A DNA stretch of 64,000 nucleotides from Linum tenue (taxonomy: Eukaryota; Streptophyta; Magnoliopsida; Malpighiales; Linaceae): the NCBI GenBank assembly GCA_946122785.1, contig CAMGYJ010000006.1:2371707-2435706 (forward strand), read 5' to 3'. The first letter of the stretch is position 1, and the number at the start of each line of letters is the position of its first letter. The notes under the pieces are model-generated. The model was given only the letters and a program-made list of their open reading frames with translations. It made no database searches and had not been told where the DNA came from. A program made the translations under genes and the position numbers. Shown here piece by piece: positions 30,540 through 43,024 of this stretch.

Positions 30540-31320
30540 GGGAAGGTTGACATCACTTTCATATCTAAATTAGAACCCGCATGTCAAGTTAACCTTTCTT
30601 TTATGCAACAGTGCCAAACTTATATCTTTAATTAGTATTAAGAAGTTTATTGCTAATGACCTAAGGGAGTAAGGGGGGAGCATGGACCTAGCCCAGGCTT
30701 TTTGCCTTTTTTCTTTTTGCCATATAGCTCATCTTATATTCATTCTTCTCCTATAGATTTCTCTCTTTTAAATTAAAAAATACTCGATACAAAATAGTGT
30801 TGTGTGGCAGTAGTGAGTGGCTGGTGGCAGCACTCTTTTTTCTGAACTCTGAATTAAGATATTTCCTGCAAATATCTTTAGAAGGAACATTGGTAACTTG
30901 AACCCAAAATTGTAGTGTTCCCATCCCCAGTAAATATCTTATATATCTTTCCAAAATACAAATTTAAAAATACCGATTGATAAATGAGAATTCAAATAAT
31001 TGGAAAAGATACGGTCCCCATCCGCTACCACGTACTCCGGTACTAGTGTTTTTCTCTTTTATTGAGGTCGAATCATGTTGGTGATGAGGAAACTACAACC
31101 ATGAATTAAAACTGAATTTGGAAATGAAATCAGTTCATTTCTATATACATATTAAGTTATCACGACAAGTTGTATAACGAACAATTATAATACAGTTCAC
31201 TAACATGTAAATCTTCTCAGATGAGAGGACATACAATCTAACTAACTATCATGTATTTTCTTTAAATTAATCATTGATATCATTAGAGGATCGTATTATC
31301 AAAAACTTGAAGACATGACC
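30540..31320. other. AT-rich spacer, nothing recognised
   Basis: No domain, repeat or RNA gene is evident. A purine run GGGAGTAAGGGGGGAGC lies near 30666. The right edge is the poly(A) end of the next LINE. Confidence 0.4.
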
Positions 31321-31349
31321 TTTTTTTATAGGAAACTTGAGGAATTATA

Positions 31350-34300
31350 TTAATAGAAATCAGTTTGGCCCAAGGAGCCATGGCCCAAATCGGCCTCAAT
31401 CAGAGAACAAAGCAACAAAGGGGGAGAGTCCACCCATACAATCTGTTGATTCCAACCCAAACCTGTATGAGCCAACCAGTGGGCCACTGAGTTGCACTCT
31501 CTCGGAACAAAACTCCACCTCACCCTTTCTCCAGCCAAAGATTCATTCACCTTTGCAAGCGTTCTCAGTTCATCACTCCAGACACCCATTTCCGTAAAAT
31601 TCTCTTATCCATTCTTCAAGAGATTGATTAGTACCTGACAATCGGACTCCACAATGAGAGGACCCAGAGATCTTCGATTTGATTCTCTCAATCCCAAGAT
31701 CAGGGCTTTAGCTTCCGCTACAATCGGCCGGAGAGCTCCCTTTTCCCTTTTAGCCAAAACACCCACAAATTCGCCTCGCCCATCCCGGAAGATGCATCCC
31801 AAACCAACTCCGCGATTTTGAATGACGCCCGCATCAGAGTTCAGTTTAAAGTACCCCTCGGGAGGAGGAGTCCAGTGTCGAAGAGGGAGAGAATGATGCC
31901 GAGGGGGGGAAGCAAAGGAACTCGGATCTGGTGTTGCATTTGCCGCCAGGAAAGAAGAAAGTCATGCCAAAGCTCGCGGAACAATCTCATCCTTATCCAG
32001 CTTCCGGTTATTGTACTTATGATTGCATCTTTCTTTCCAAAGGTACCACAGGATCAAACTGAATCTCTGGATTTTGTCTTCCGTAAAAGTTGTGAGAACC
32101 TCCTTAATCCATTCGTAGCAAGATTTTCTTTCTCCCTTCTCAAACATTTCCGCTTCTTCGCAGCCTCGCCAGCGTCTTCTGATCCAGTCACAATTATGAA
32201 GAGCATGCTCCTGAGTTTCCGGGAGGTTGCAGAAAGGAGAATTTGGCGCAGCATTTTCAGTCCATTCCTCAATATGAGAACCCACCGGTAATATGTTCTT
32301 ACAAACCTTCCAAAGGAAAACACGAACCTTAGGTTGGATATGAAGCATCCATAGGGCCTTCCACAACTCCATCTCATCAGCGTTAAGATTGTGAACCCGA
32401 GTCTGGTAGTGAGCTTGCTGTTTACGAATGTAGTGATATGCTGATTTTACTGTATAGGCTCCATTTTCAGAATCTTTCCAAACTCTCGAGTCCGCTCCAA
32501 GAGGGAAACGGAGAGGGATCTTAGCGATAAGGTTCTGATCCTCACGAGAGAAAAGCATCCTCAATTTCTCCTCCTTCCAAGTACCTGTTAGAGGGTCAAT
32601 GAGAGAACTGACTTTTTCTTCTGACATATCCCCTGAGGGGGCAGGGTCAGCTTGGAAAAAACTTTTACCTGGGATCCATTCGTCCTTCCATATACTGATC
32701 AAGCTTCCATTTCCAACTCTCCACCTGAAGCCCTCTTCAATTTTCTCTTTTGCTTCCATTATACTCTGCCAAATGAAACTAGGCTGATAACCTGTTTTTG
32801 CTTGTAAAATGTCAGTTTTGGGAAAATAACGGGCCTTCAGAACTTTGGCCATGAGAGAGTTTGGTCTTGTGAGCAAATTCCAGACCTGCTTTCCAAGCAT
32901 CGCGTAATTGAAAGATCTTAGGTCTCTGAAACCCATCCCACCATCCTTTTTTCCATCACACAGCTCATCCCAATCAATCCACTGAATTTTTGATTCTTTC
33001 CCCTTCTGCCCCCACCAGAAATTTGAGATAAGGTTTTGAATCTCCTTGAGAGTGCCCTCAGGGATTTTAAAAACTGACATGGGATAGAGACATTGAGGTT
33101 GGGCAATAGCCTTAATCAACACCTCCTTGCCAGCCTGTGATAAAGTCCTACTCTTCCAGTCTTTTAGTTTTTTCCTTACCCTTTCTTTTATTTCCTCAAA
33201 GATGATTTTCTTTGATCTTCCCACCACAGTAGGAAGGCCAAGGTATTTCTGATGCTTCTCAACTTCCCTGATGCCCAGAGTGCCACAAATCTCCAGTCTT
33301 CTACTGATTCGAACATTTTTACTAAAGGAAAGCTCAGATTTTGTGTAATTTATGAGTTGCCCTGATTCCCTAGAATAAGTATTCAGAATTTCCCTGATTT
33401 GATCACATTCCTTAAGATTAGCCTTTCCAAAAATCACGCAATCATCCGCGAATAGAAGGTGTGAGATGACAGGGGCCTTTTTCCTTATTTGTACACCCTT
33501 AAGCTTCCCCTCAGATTCAGCTTTCTTGATCAGAGTAGATAGGCCTTCACCACATAGCAAAAAGAGATAGGGAGACAGGGGATCCCCTTGTCTCAAGCCA
33601 CGGGATGGGGAGAAAGACTCTTATTTATTTCCATTCACCAAAATAGAGTAGGTAACAGTTGAGACACACTTCATGGTAAGCTCAATCCATTTATCATCAA
33701 ATCCCAGCTTCTTCATAACTCCTTCCAGAAATTCCCATTCCACACGATCGTAAGCCTTAGCCATATCCAACTTTGCAGCAAAGAAACCATCCTTAGCTTT
33801 CACTCTTTTCTTCATAAACTGAAAGCATTCAAAGGCCACAATAACGTTGTCAGTAATAAATCTTCCCGGGACAAAGGCACTTTGTTCTTCTGATATTAGA
33901 TCATCAAGAATCAGTCTGAGTCTGTTAGCCATCACTTTTGAAATAATCTTGTATGTCACTCGACACAGACTAATAGGCCTGAAATCTTTGGCGGAACTAG
34001 GAACTTTCACCTTAGGGATTAGAGCGATGAGAGTATGATTTAGCTCCTGAGGGAGGGTTCCATGATTGAAAAAATTCTGCACAGTCTCGATCACTTTACC
34101 CCCTAAAACATTCCAATTCTTCTGAAAAAATCCTGCAGAGAAACCGTCAGAACCAAGGGCTTTAAAGGGTCCCATCTGGAACAGGGCAGCTTTAATTTCC
34201 TCCTCACAAACAGGCTTAAGCAGAGACGAATTCATAGTGGGGGTGACTCACTCCTACTATCACTCTAGAAATTGGCCAAGTGTAACCACTTCCTAAAGCG

Positions 34301-36548
34301 TAGTATAGCGGGTTTGGGTTTTAATGTCAACCCGGGTCCTAGATTTGATGACTACTTAGTGAATTCTTATTATCTAGCGGTAAAACTTTTGTGCAGGTCT
34401 AAACTAACAAACAAGCAAACAGTTAAACAGTTGTTTTCAAGTCGAGAGAGGTTACCCGGATATGGTTCCCCCTAGACTGCAGTTAAGCCGGATTGCAATT
34501 TACCAAGTTCAGTTTTAATGATAGTTATACTGCGGGAGGTTCTTAAACAGTCTGAAGTCTCGACTAAAGGTCTCCAGACCCTCTCAATCTGAGTCTCCAG
34601 CGGGCGACTAACCTCCAACGGAGTAAACAGATTGAGGCCCTAACGAACCAAACCTCCACTATCGAAGTAAATTCGGTACAGAATAATGAATTGGCACCTC
34701 GACTAAAGTCGCCAATTCACTACCTTCAATTAAGGGTGCTCTATCAACCTAGGCAGATATTCTCTTTCTAGGCTAAAGCAGAAATAACAGGAATTTGATC
34801 AGGATTCAAGTCATTCAATCATTCAAGCCTCAATTGAACATAATCAAATCATAAAATCTGTACTTGGGTTCATACAATCAGACCTAACATACAAATCTAG
34901 GGTTCTCCATACCCAGATGAATGGGAAAACTACTCCATGGAGAGAGAAGCAAAAGCAGATTCAGACGCGGAAATCATACTGTGAAGAATGAGTTTATGCT
35001 CCTGGTCGTCGATCGGTGCTTCTCCAAGCTCAAGCCAGGCTCCAATGGTGATGAAGATCAAGCTAGGGCACTTGGGAACTCTGGTTCGTCGCCTTCTCTC
35101 TCTAGGAATCGCTCTGTCTCTCTAAAACTCGGAACCCTTGATTTTTAGCCTTCTTTTCCTTTAAAAAGTTGCCTGTCGCGATACCCGGTCGAAATACCCG
35201 GTCGGGTATTTTGGGTCTCGACCGGTTATAATCGAAACGCGCGTTTTGGGAGCAGAGGAAAATCCCCGGTCTGGCCTAAGAATCCTCGACCGGGGATTTT
35301 AGCTTCCTGCCCGGGCCCCCTTCTGTTTCTCACGGACGCCCAAAGTGTCAGATCCCCGGTCATGGCCAGATAATACCCGACCGGGTATTTCTGCTCATGG
35401 CCGGGTATTTTTGCTCTCCAGCACACTTCAAACCTCACTTGCTCCTTTCGACCCGAATCTCGTTCCTTCGCCTCGATTCCAACGCCGGGCCCTGAAATAT
35501 GACATAAACGCACAACATCGCGTGAAATCGGCTTAAAACACGAGAATCAACCTCTCAAACGGCTCAAGAATAGGGGTAAAAACAGGTGTAATTATTGGTC
35601 TATCAGGGGGTAACCCTTCTTTTTAAAGCATTTATCACCGAGTTAGAACTGGGAGACATACCTTTCCTGAAAAGGGATTTATAGTAATCATTTATGCAAG
35701 CCGAGACTTCCTTCTGACCTTTGAAAACCCTGCCACTGTCATCCCTTAACAGCTTTATAGGGTTTCTTTTGCGCCTAGCTGTGGCCTTAGCATGGAAGAA
35801 TTTAGTATTCTTATCCCCTCCCTTCATCCAATCAAGCCTGGAACGTTGTTTCCACAACTCTTCCTCCTGTTGAATCAGCTCGCTTCTTTTAGTTTCCAGA
35901 GCTTTTCTTTGTTCCAACATCTGCTCAGTTTTAGGCTTGTACTTAAAAGAAGTAAGAATCTTCTCAATCTTCTCAATTTTCCTCCTTATATCTCCAAACT
36001 TCCTCTTGCTCCAGCTTAGGAGTTCAGACCTGCAGATAGATAGGATGGATAATAGATTTTCATTTGCATTTTCATTTATAAGTCTACCCCCCTCTTTTCT
36101 TCTCCTGAAATGACTTGATTGAAATCTCCAATGCAAACCCACGGCAAAGAGCAGCCGTTTTTTAAATCCCTGAGCAGGTCCCATGATTTGAACCTTTCTT
36201 CCTTATCCGCCACCCGTATAAACCAGTAAGCCTCCATTTTGCTTCTCCTTCTCCTTGACCAACTAAGACATCAATATGATGAAGTGTAGCAGTGATTTTG
36301 GTTACCGAGACCTCATCATTCCACAGCATACATAAACCACCAGCTTTCCATCCCTTGTCGTTTCTCGCCGCCACCCCATATCCACCTGAATAACCTAGCT
36401 TACGCTGAATATCTTTCCACCCGCTTTCATCCTTTCTAGTCTCCATTAGAAAAATAACATCAGGTTGTTGCTTCCGGAGCAGTCTTTTAAGTTTAGCAAC
36501 TGCCGAGGAGCTTCCCAATCCTCGACGGTTGTAGCTAAGGATTTTCAT
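31350..36548 (-). pseudogene. LINE-2 ORF2 (endonuclease, reverse transcriptase, RNase H)
   Basis: The order on the minus strand is as follows. Endonuclease: 36162-36548 (MKILSYNRRGLGSS, FLMETRKDESGW). Frameshift, then linker 35606-36184 (SRLDWMKGGDKNTKFFHA). Solo LTR insertion. Reverse transcriptase: 33621-34235 (FKALGSDGFSAGFFQKNW, AKLDMAKAYDRVEW), an in-frame TAA at 33618-33620, then 31962-33596 (RQGDPLSPYLFLLCGE, LLFADDCVIFG with the catalytic FADD). Then the zf-RVT Trp/Cys-rich region. A shifted RNase H frame at 31350-31802 follows (VESDCQVLINLL, VPRECNSVAHWLA). Apart from about four frame breaks it is complete, so the element was probably mobile before decay. Confidence 0.88.
34244..35605 (-). 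mobile_element. Solo Athila-type LTR inserted in LINE-2
   Basis: The 1362-bp sequence has plus-strand ends TGACTCACTCC and GGTCTATCA, flanked by GGGGG on both sides (34239-34243 and 35606-35610). Its low-coordinate end resembles the LTR edge at 63846-64000 (AACCCGGG, GATTTGATGACTACTTAGTGA-like text), and its body resembles 5413-6350. Excising it with one GGGGG rejoins LINE ORF2 in frame. Confidence 0.88.
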
Positions 36549-37040
36549 TGGGCTAGGCGGCCTTGCTCCTCGGCAAGGGCCGCCAATTCGCCATCCAGTT
36601 CAGGGTTTGAGAAGGGTTTCTGTCGCTTTTCTCCAAGAGGAGCCTATCAATATCCATTTCATCAGGAAATCTACGCTTTCCCATATCCATTCTTCCTTGG
36701 TCTGGTTGTTTATCCCCGAGAGTTTTCCTTACCATTCTTTGCCATTTCTTTCCACAATTTCTGACTTCTTTACTTATGTTTACTTCCTCTCCACTTCTTC
36801 CTTCGACTTCTTTCTCAACATCTTCTATTTCTGCCCTTTTCTCTTCCTGTTGAACCACATTCTGCTCTTCAGTAAGATTTTGATTTAACACACTTTCCTT
36901 AAACTTAATTTCCCATCTAACGACTTGACTGGTTCAGATTCATGCACATTAGTAATCAGCAGCCCCTCAGATAGCTCTTCAACTTGCTTAACAACCTCCC
37001 TTTCCGCAAGGACTTTCTTCTCGTTCACAATTTTTCCCTC

Positions 37041-37844
37041 TTACACATCTAACCATAGCTTTGACAACAGCTGTGATTTCTCTTTTTCTTTTAGTGATAA
37101 CTTCCTCAGAGGAGATTCAGCTCTCATCCAAGGTCCATAAGCGTCTTCTGTTTTCTCAGTTTCTTCCACCTGCAACTGTAGGGGGCATGATCTTTTAAGA
37201 TGTCCCAGAAGGCCACACTTGAAGCAGTATATTGACATTCTTTCATATCCAACCCTGTAAGAAACTGGACCATTCCTGCTCTGGATTTTGACCACTCTTC
37301 TCAGCGGTTTTTGTGTACATAATGAAACCCTGATTCTCATGTACTCGCTGGAAATTCCTGAGTGCAACTCATCCCAACGAATAAACCTGCCAAACATAGT
37401 TCCGACCTTTTCAGCCATCTGGGGATTCCTCATATTCACCGGGAACTTTCTTATTCGAACCCAGAAATCAGTCCAAGAGAAGTCCAGTTTTGATAGATCC
37501 AAGTCTGGTGGTATTCCTTGAAAATTAACAGTTGACGTTCCAGATGCCACGGTCCTCCAAAGAGGATTTTGTTCTTGTCGTCATAGCAGTAGAGTTGGAT
37601 GCTGAGTATGTCTTCTTTAGTCACTTGTAGATCGAAGTCTTTTTTCAGTTTCCAGGCCTCATTGAGAATCCTCTTGAGGATTCGAACTGATGGAAGCTTT
37701 CCTTTAATAACCTTTCCAGCAAGCCCCAATTCTTTTATCACTTCTTCCACGGCATTCGTAGTACCGTGTCTTCCAAACCGATAATCGTTTCTTCATCTTC
37801 CGTCAATTCGATGTAAGAGAGCTTATTTGCTAAATCGTTTTCCA
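37041..37844 (-). pseudogene. LINE-2 ORF1 (DUF4283 domain plus zinc knuckle)
   Basis: The frame begins MENDLANKLSYIEL at 37844, shifts near 37740, continues in 37451-37750 (KLPSVRILKRILNEAWKL, LFGGPWHLERQLLIF), and shifts again into 37041-37550 (FWVRIRKFPVNMRN, then a knuckle CFKCGLLGHLKRSC). This is the RNA-binding ORF1 protein of plant L1-like LINEs. After the knuckle it is Lys/Glu/Ser-rich. Two frameshifts make it inactive. Confidence 0.8.
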
Positions 37845-37851
37845 TTGTGAT

Positions 37852-40800
37852 TGTAGACACCACATTTTGTCCGGAGCAACCGCTTTACTTAAAATGCAAA
37901 AGCTAAAAATCGAAGTGAAAGTTTGAATAGAATTGGTTGAGACTAGCAGCGGCAAGTCAATGAAATACCAATGAGTTCCAAATTCACTTTTGTTTAATTC
38001 TAATATTGATTTGATTGAGACTAGCCATAGCAAATCAATAAGTACCAACAATTATAAATAGGGTTAGCTATGGATTAGTGGTTGCTAATTTTGAACATCA
38101 AATGAGTAGCAAAATGTTTATGACGACTTCATTTGGCTAAAATGATCAAAGTTCCGACATTTGGAATTGGACACACAAATGTTTGACAAGATTGAGGTAA
38201 CATACACTTCTTTCTTTGAATCTCTTTGCATCACATACATACCCTTTTGTAACTATCTAACACAACTATACTAGTCTTACAATGTGATCACAATGAAAGA
38301 AAAACAAAGTGTTGGAACCAAAGTAATTTCAAAAGTAGGGTCGTTGCTCGTCATTTTGGAACACCAAAAGCCATGTTGAGTACCTGCAAAAAGAAAGGGA
38401 ATAATTAGAACCTTGAACCCAACTCCAAATTAGAAGCCCACGTTCAGGGACCAAACTTACAATTCAGGCTTCACAATCGTCAGCCCAACACGGTCAACCA
38501 AAATCAATGGGTCAACTTTGGTCCACTTCGATCAACAAAAGTCAACTTTGGTCCTTATCCCATCCCAAAGGCCAGCTGTTACTTCTTGAAATGAGTGAAA
38601 CGACTACCACTTCAAGGGCCAACCAACACTTGCCAACACAAATCAGATAGACAGTAGAAATTTCTACCGTCCTAGAGAAGTAGGAGGGCAGCTACCTCTC
38701 AAAGCCATCACACATATCAACACACCAAAAACAATTAACAATAGAGCAAATTAACATTACAAAAGGGGTACCTACAACAAAGGAAGGGGGGCGGCCATTT
38801 TTGAGAGGGTAATTTGAGATCGGTTACCAAAAAGAGAGGAAGAAAAAGAAAAGAAGAACACAAAGGAGCAGCAGCAAGCATAAGCTAAGAAAAAACAGCA
38901 AACTTTGATCGATTGACGAAAAGAAGATAAGCAGCAAACAGGAAGCTGCAAGTGGGATGCGCCAAGCAGCCAATCAATCCGAAAATCAGCCTACAAAGTT
39001 ACAGGTTGGTATTTCTCAAATCCAAACACGTTTAATATTTCGTCCTTCCGTGATGACAACCATTCATCTCATCATAATAAGCATATCTGAGGTGTTCCCG
39101 ATATATATGAAATTAAGTTTCTTAGCTATAGATCTTAACATGTAATGTATCTTATAAATATGGTTGTTTGATTTCCTAATTCTGCTTCCACTCAAACCTT
39201 TTTTATTTGAAACCAACTTATGCTAACAGATATATAACAGAACCTCACCAAATTGATCTACATATACTCTGATCCTTCTTAACCAGGAGAAATCCATTTC
39301 AACCCTACGGAATAAACATAAACAAACCAAAATCTATTACAAATCTTGGCTTTAAGGATATTTAGAAATACTTCTGTTTTATAGGGATCCCCTTTAAAAT
39401 CCAATCTCAAATTTAAGATCAATCCCATAAGGTAATGATCGTGTTTAATAAGCAGCCAGTAAAGATGTAATGTAAAAAGCTTTTGAATCTTATCCAAATT
39501 CGGAATAAATAAATACCCTTTTCCAGAACCGAAGTTACAAGCAGAGGCTGTGATTTTTGGTCATCCTTAAATTGTCTAGAATTCCAAAATTAACAAAAAT
39601 CTAATTGTTCTTCCTAACCCTCAGAATTCAACCCCAAACGCACTTTCCCTTTCAATCCGAAATCATGAGCAGTGGCAATAATTTTCGGTTATTTCAAAAT
39701 CGTTTTAATTGTAAAACCTAGCAAAGCAAACACGTACTAAAACCGTTTCTTCATATCTGAAATCATTAGCGGTGGCTAAAATTTTAAGTAAGTTTTGAAT
39801 CATTTTCAAGTTCAATCAAACGTATAGCTTTTCTTGGCAGCACGATAAGAACTTCGCTAGATAATCCCCACTAGAAGTTTAAACCCAATCAAGTAACAAG
39901 AATAGGCTTACCTATGTCTTCTCTTTTGACTGGCGTTACCCCTACTGCCGGTGAATTCCGAGCCTTCCTTCACCGTCGAAGACCACTGCCCAAATCCAAA
40001 AAAAAATCAAAAGCACTGGAAATATCGAGCCTAGGTCTATTAAAGAAAAAAAAACAAATTGCATAGATCTACTCCTTCCCGTCGCCAGACTGTCGGGTCT
40101 CCTTCGCCGCCCATCTTCCCCTCGATCAACACCAGAGAGAACCCAAAACCCAAAACGGAAGGTTAGAATCCTAGAATAGCTCTTAAACCGAAACGATAAA
40201 AAGATAACATGCAAGGGTAGAAGTCGCTTACCGCCGACGTGGGGAACTTCCAGATCATCTTCGTTTTGTGGTCTACAAAGGGGTTTCTGCTTGTCGTCAC
40301 ACTCCTGGGGATCTCGCTCGAGTTTCATCAGAAGGAGAGGGTAGGTAGGGTAGGCAGATCGAGGGATAGAAGAAGAGAAGCCGTCCTTTCCATCTCCCTC
40401 GTCGATTTCGAAAGAAAAGGCTAGGATTCTTCGATTTTTGACGGGTTTTCGTTTCTGGGCGAGAGAGGAGAGAACGAGAGGTTGAAGGCGGCCGATTTAG
40501 GGTTAGGACGCTGCAAAAATGATTTTATACCTCTAGAGTCTAAATGACATAATTGCCCCTAGGGTTTCGTTGCAATTACACACCCCTGCCACTGCGTTTT
40601 TGAATAATTACAAAACTACCCTCCCTCCGTCTCTTAAACAAAACGAGAATCTAAAAATAAATGCTGTTGGAGAGGTTTCGAACCCGCGTCCTCAGGTGCG
40701 AAGACGCTCCGACTGGTGACCAAGCCAGTTGGGCTGCTGGCCCATCATTTGTTACTTTGATCATCCCGCTTACTTTTCTTTATTTAAAATTCTTAATACG

Positions 40801-41396
40801 AAATGTTGAACGCGGATTAAGTTTATCTTGCCTCTTTTCCAATACATCAAAATACTTCCCAATGACTAAAATCCTTGCAATAATCAATTTAAATTTTATT
40901 AACAAAGTTATAATACGATATTTACGTCTAGTGGGACGTGATAAAATTACACCCAAGACGATCAAAGTCAAGAACCACGATCGGTGGAACGTGGTTAAGA
41001 TTACATTTTAAATCATCAAAGTCACTAACGAACTACGTGGACTTTGATCCTGTCTAACGGGTACGTAGGCAACCGATAAGGTTCGAGTCCAACTAACCAA
41101 TTAACTTTATCTTTTACGTCAGTGGGCGTACAATTAAATTACAACTAATACGATTAAATCATTAAATGGTCCAGTGGGACCTTAAATTACAAAAATATTA
41201 TTAAAATACACCCAACTCATATAAAAACTTATCGACTTAAGTAGTACCGATTTAGGGCGTTGTGGGGTGTGATTTCACTTCCCCACACGTAACCGTACTC
41301 CCGCACCCATATCTCTTAACCGCAGACCATATCTCGGTTCTGGCCCTAAGGCTAGAGCCGATCAAAGAGTGTTCGATCCACTCCAAGTAAGATCGA
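37852..41396 (+). repeat. Putative 3.5-kb LTR of a Tat/Ogre-type gypsy element
   Basis: It starts TGTAGACACCAC at 37852, and a TGGCGACTCC primer site begins at 41397. A long LTR of this size is known for the Tat/Ogre group. No partner LTR is in the window, so the extent is an inference. It contains a minus-strand open frame of 128 codons (39942-40328), which is not recognised, and a tRNA-like box B motif near 40674. The exact 3' end is uncertain. Confidence 0.5.
40674..40740 (-). other. tRNA-like / SINE-like promoter remnant
   Basis: The minus strand has GGGTTCGAAACC (40674-40685), a good RNA polymerase III box B, and upstream TGGCTTGGTCACCAGTC (40711-40727), a box A-like block. A full cloverleaf with acceptor stem cannot be drawn, so I do not call a tRNA gene. 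Confidence 0.4.
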
Positions 41397-41411
41397 TGGC
41401 GACTCCCAAAA
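41397..41411 (+). other. Primer-binding site of the Tat-like element
   Basis: TGGCGACTCCCAAAA resembles the TGGCGACTCC primer sites of Tat/Ogre gypsy elements. The internal region continues only to 41636, where the duplicated unit B begins. Confidence 0.55.
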
Positions 41412-41940
41412 ATGCCGACGCGACGACATACGGACCCCCCGGAGGGACGGTTGCGACAGTGATAACAGAGGTAAGAGCAAAGCAGAAGGCGTACTCACTC
41501 CGCCCCCAGGGGAGAAGACAGGGAGTAGACCAACAGGGCAGGGAGAGAACATGACTGAGATTAGAGGGAAACGAAGGGACTGAGACAGCAGAAAGAAATC
41601 AAGGAATCACAAGATGAAGGAAACCAAGGGTCCTCCAAGATTGTAGGAAGACGAAATGTCACCACTAAAAAGGGAGTGATAGAACAGAGATGCTCTCCAG
41701 AGACAGAGAAAAAACCAATGGAAAGTCGGTCTGCGAATCGTACAGTTTGAAGACATGACCTTTCAACCATTAAAGTTTTTATCACACGTTATGTATAACG
41801 TTAACTTGCGATTTATTGAGATGACTTGGTACTTTAAGATTAGTAGCTAGGTATTTGATGACTTCAACTTGTAAGGCAATTGCGATATATTGGGAAGAAA
41901 GGAAGAGGAAACAAAGTTTTGGGTAGTGCATAGTAATTAA

Positions 41941-42150
41941 GGGGTCGTTTGGAAGTTGCGATTGTTAAATAGATGTATTGTTGAGAATGCATGTATAATA
42001 TTATACATGTATTATCGAATTTGATGCATTGTAGAATACAACGTTTGGTATGTGTGATTGTGTATGTCGCATCAGCTAAAAGCTGAGACAAAACAATCTC
42101 AACTCAACTATCTCAACAATCACAACTAAAAGTTGAGATATAACAATCGC
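41941..42150. mobile_element. Truncated Tourist-like MITE, copy B
   Basis: One terminal repeat (GGGGTCGTTTGGAAGTTG at 41941) remains. The other end, present in copies A and C, is deleted together with neighbouring sequence. Confidence 0.75.
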
Positions 42151-42289
42151 TCAAAATGAGAAGTGAAAAACAACAATGGGAAATCCAGAGAGGGCCTTAA
42201 CTACTATCTCTGTGGCCGCAGATGTGCATATCGCGCCTTGCTGGAGATCTTAAGGCCCTTCAAATTAGGTGATTGTGAGATAATCCAAG

Positions 42290-43018
42290 TTTCACATTAA
42301 CGCAATTAGTACAAGGTCGTTTGGAAAGGAACTCAAGAGTAAATTCGTGCAGGTTTGGTTCAAAGCGGACAATATTGAGCTATCCAATTTTGGCAAGTGA
42401 AATAAGAGTTTGGTTCGGTTTTGATTCGAGGTGGTGGGCGTTGGTTTGGTGGACCCTCATTAGATGACTGCGAGATTTGAGATCCGCGTTTGTTTGGTGA
42501 ATCAAGAGATATTCACGTTTGTCTGGCAGATCAAAGGAGATTTGCATTTGAGGAGAGGATTGTTATGGTACAATCCAAGTACACATCGAAAATACAAGGA
42601 AAAAGACCCTTGTATATTAGGGTCCACCTAGAGCAATTAGTAATAGGCCATTTGGGGAGGATACCAAAAGTTAATTCATGTGGGCTGGTCCAAAGGGGAC
42701 AATATCATACTAATGGAACTATTAAGTCTCAACAAGTGGTATCAGAGCCTGGATTAGAATGCGGATCCAGGACGATGGGTGTCAGTTTGGTGAAACCCTC
42801 ATTGGGTGACCTCATGATTTGAGATTTGCTTATGTTTGGAAGATCAAAGGAGATCTGTGTCTGTCTAGCATATCAATGGGGATATACATTTGGTAAATCC
42901 TTTTGTCGAGGAAAGTGTTGACTGATCAATAATCGCTAAGGAGAGGACACGAAGTTCGTGGTTCTTATCTTGAGAGGAGGATTGTTGTGAGGCAATTCAA
43001 GTACCACATCGAAAAAAA
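42290..43018 (+). repeat. Tandem TRIM-like LTR array, copy B
   Basis: Inverted counterpart of 2370-3130. The tRNA-Met primer site reads TGGTATCAGAGCC on the plus strand at 42737-42749, with LTR end CTCAACA just before it. A Pack-MULE interrupts the last LTR at 43025. Confidence 0.65.
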
Positions 43019-43024
43019 AAAGGA

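Larger units (their letters stand above)
31321..37850 (-). mobile_element. L1-type LINE, near full length, split by a solo LTR (LINE-2)
   Basis: On the minus strand: ORF1 from about 37844, endonuclease, reverse transcriptase, zf-RVT region and RNase H, ending in a short A7 tail (plus strand TTTTTTT at 31321-31327). Coding frames are broken by several frameshifts and stops. A 1362-bp LTR at 34244-35605 interrupts ORF2. No target duplication of the LINE could be found, because its 5' end abuts another LTR at 37852. Confidence 0.85.

Noticed and set aside
31300..31320. LINE-2 3' flank sharing TTGAAGACATGACCTTT with the duplicated unit near 41750
   Set aside because: The match is 17 bp only and may be coincidence or a common repeat; it does not extend on either side.
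39942..40328. 128-codon minus-strand ORF in the long LTR
   Set aside because: No recognisable domain; it lies in a putative LTR and has no supporting splice or promoter signals, so it is not listed as a gene.
40660..40745. A tRNA gene
   Set aside because: Only box A/B-like sequences are present; an acceptor stem and a complete cloverleaf cannot be formed.
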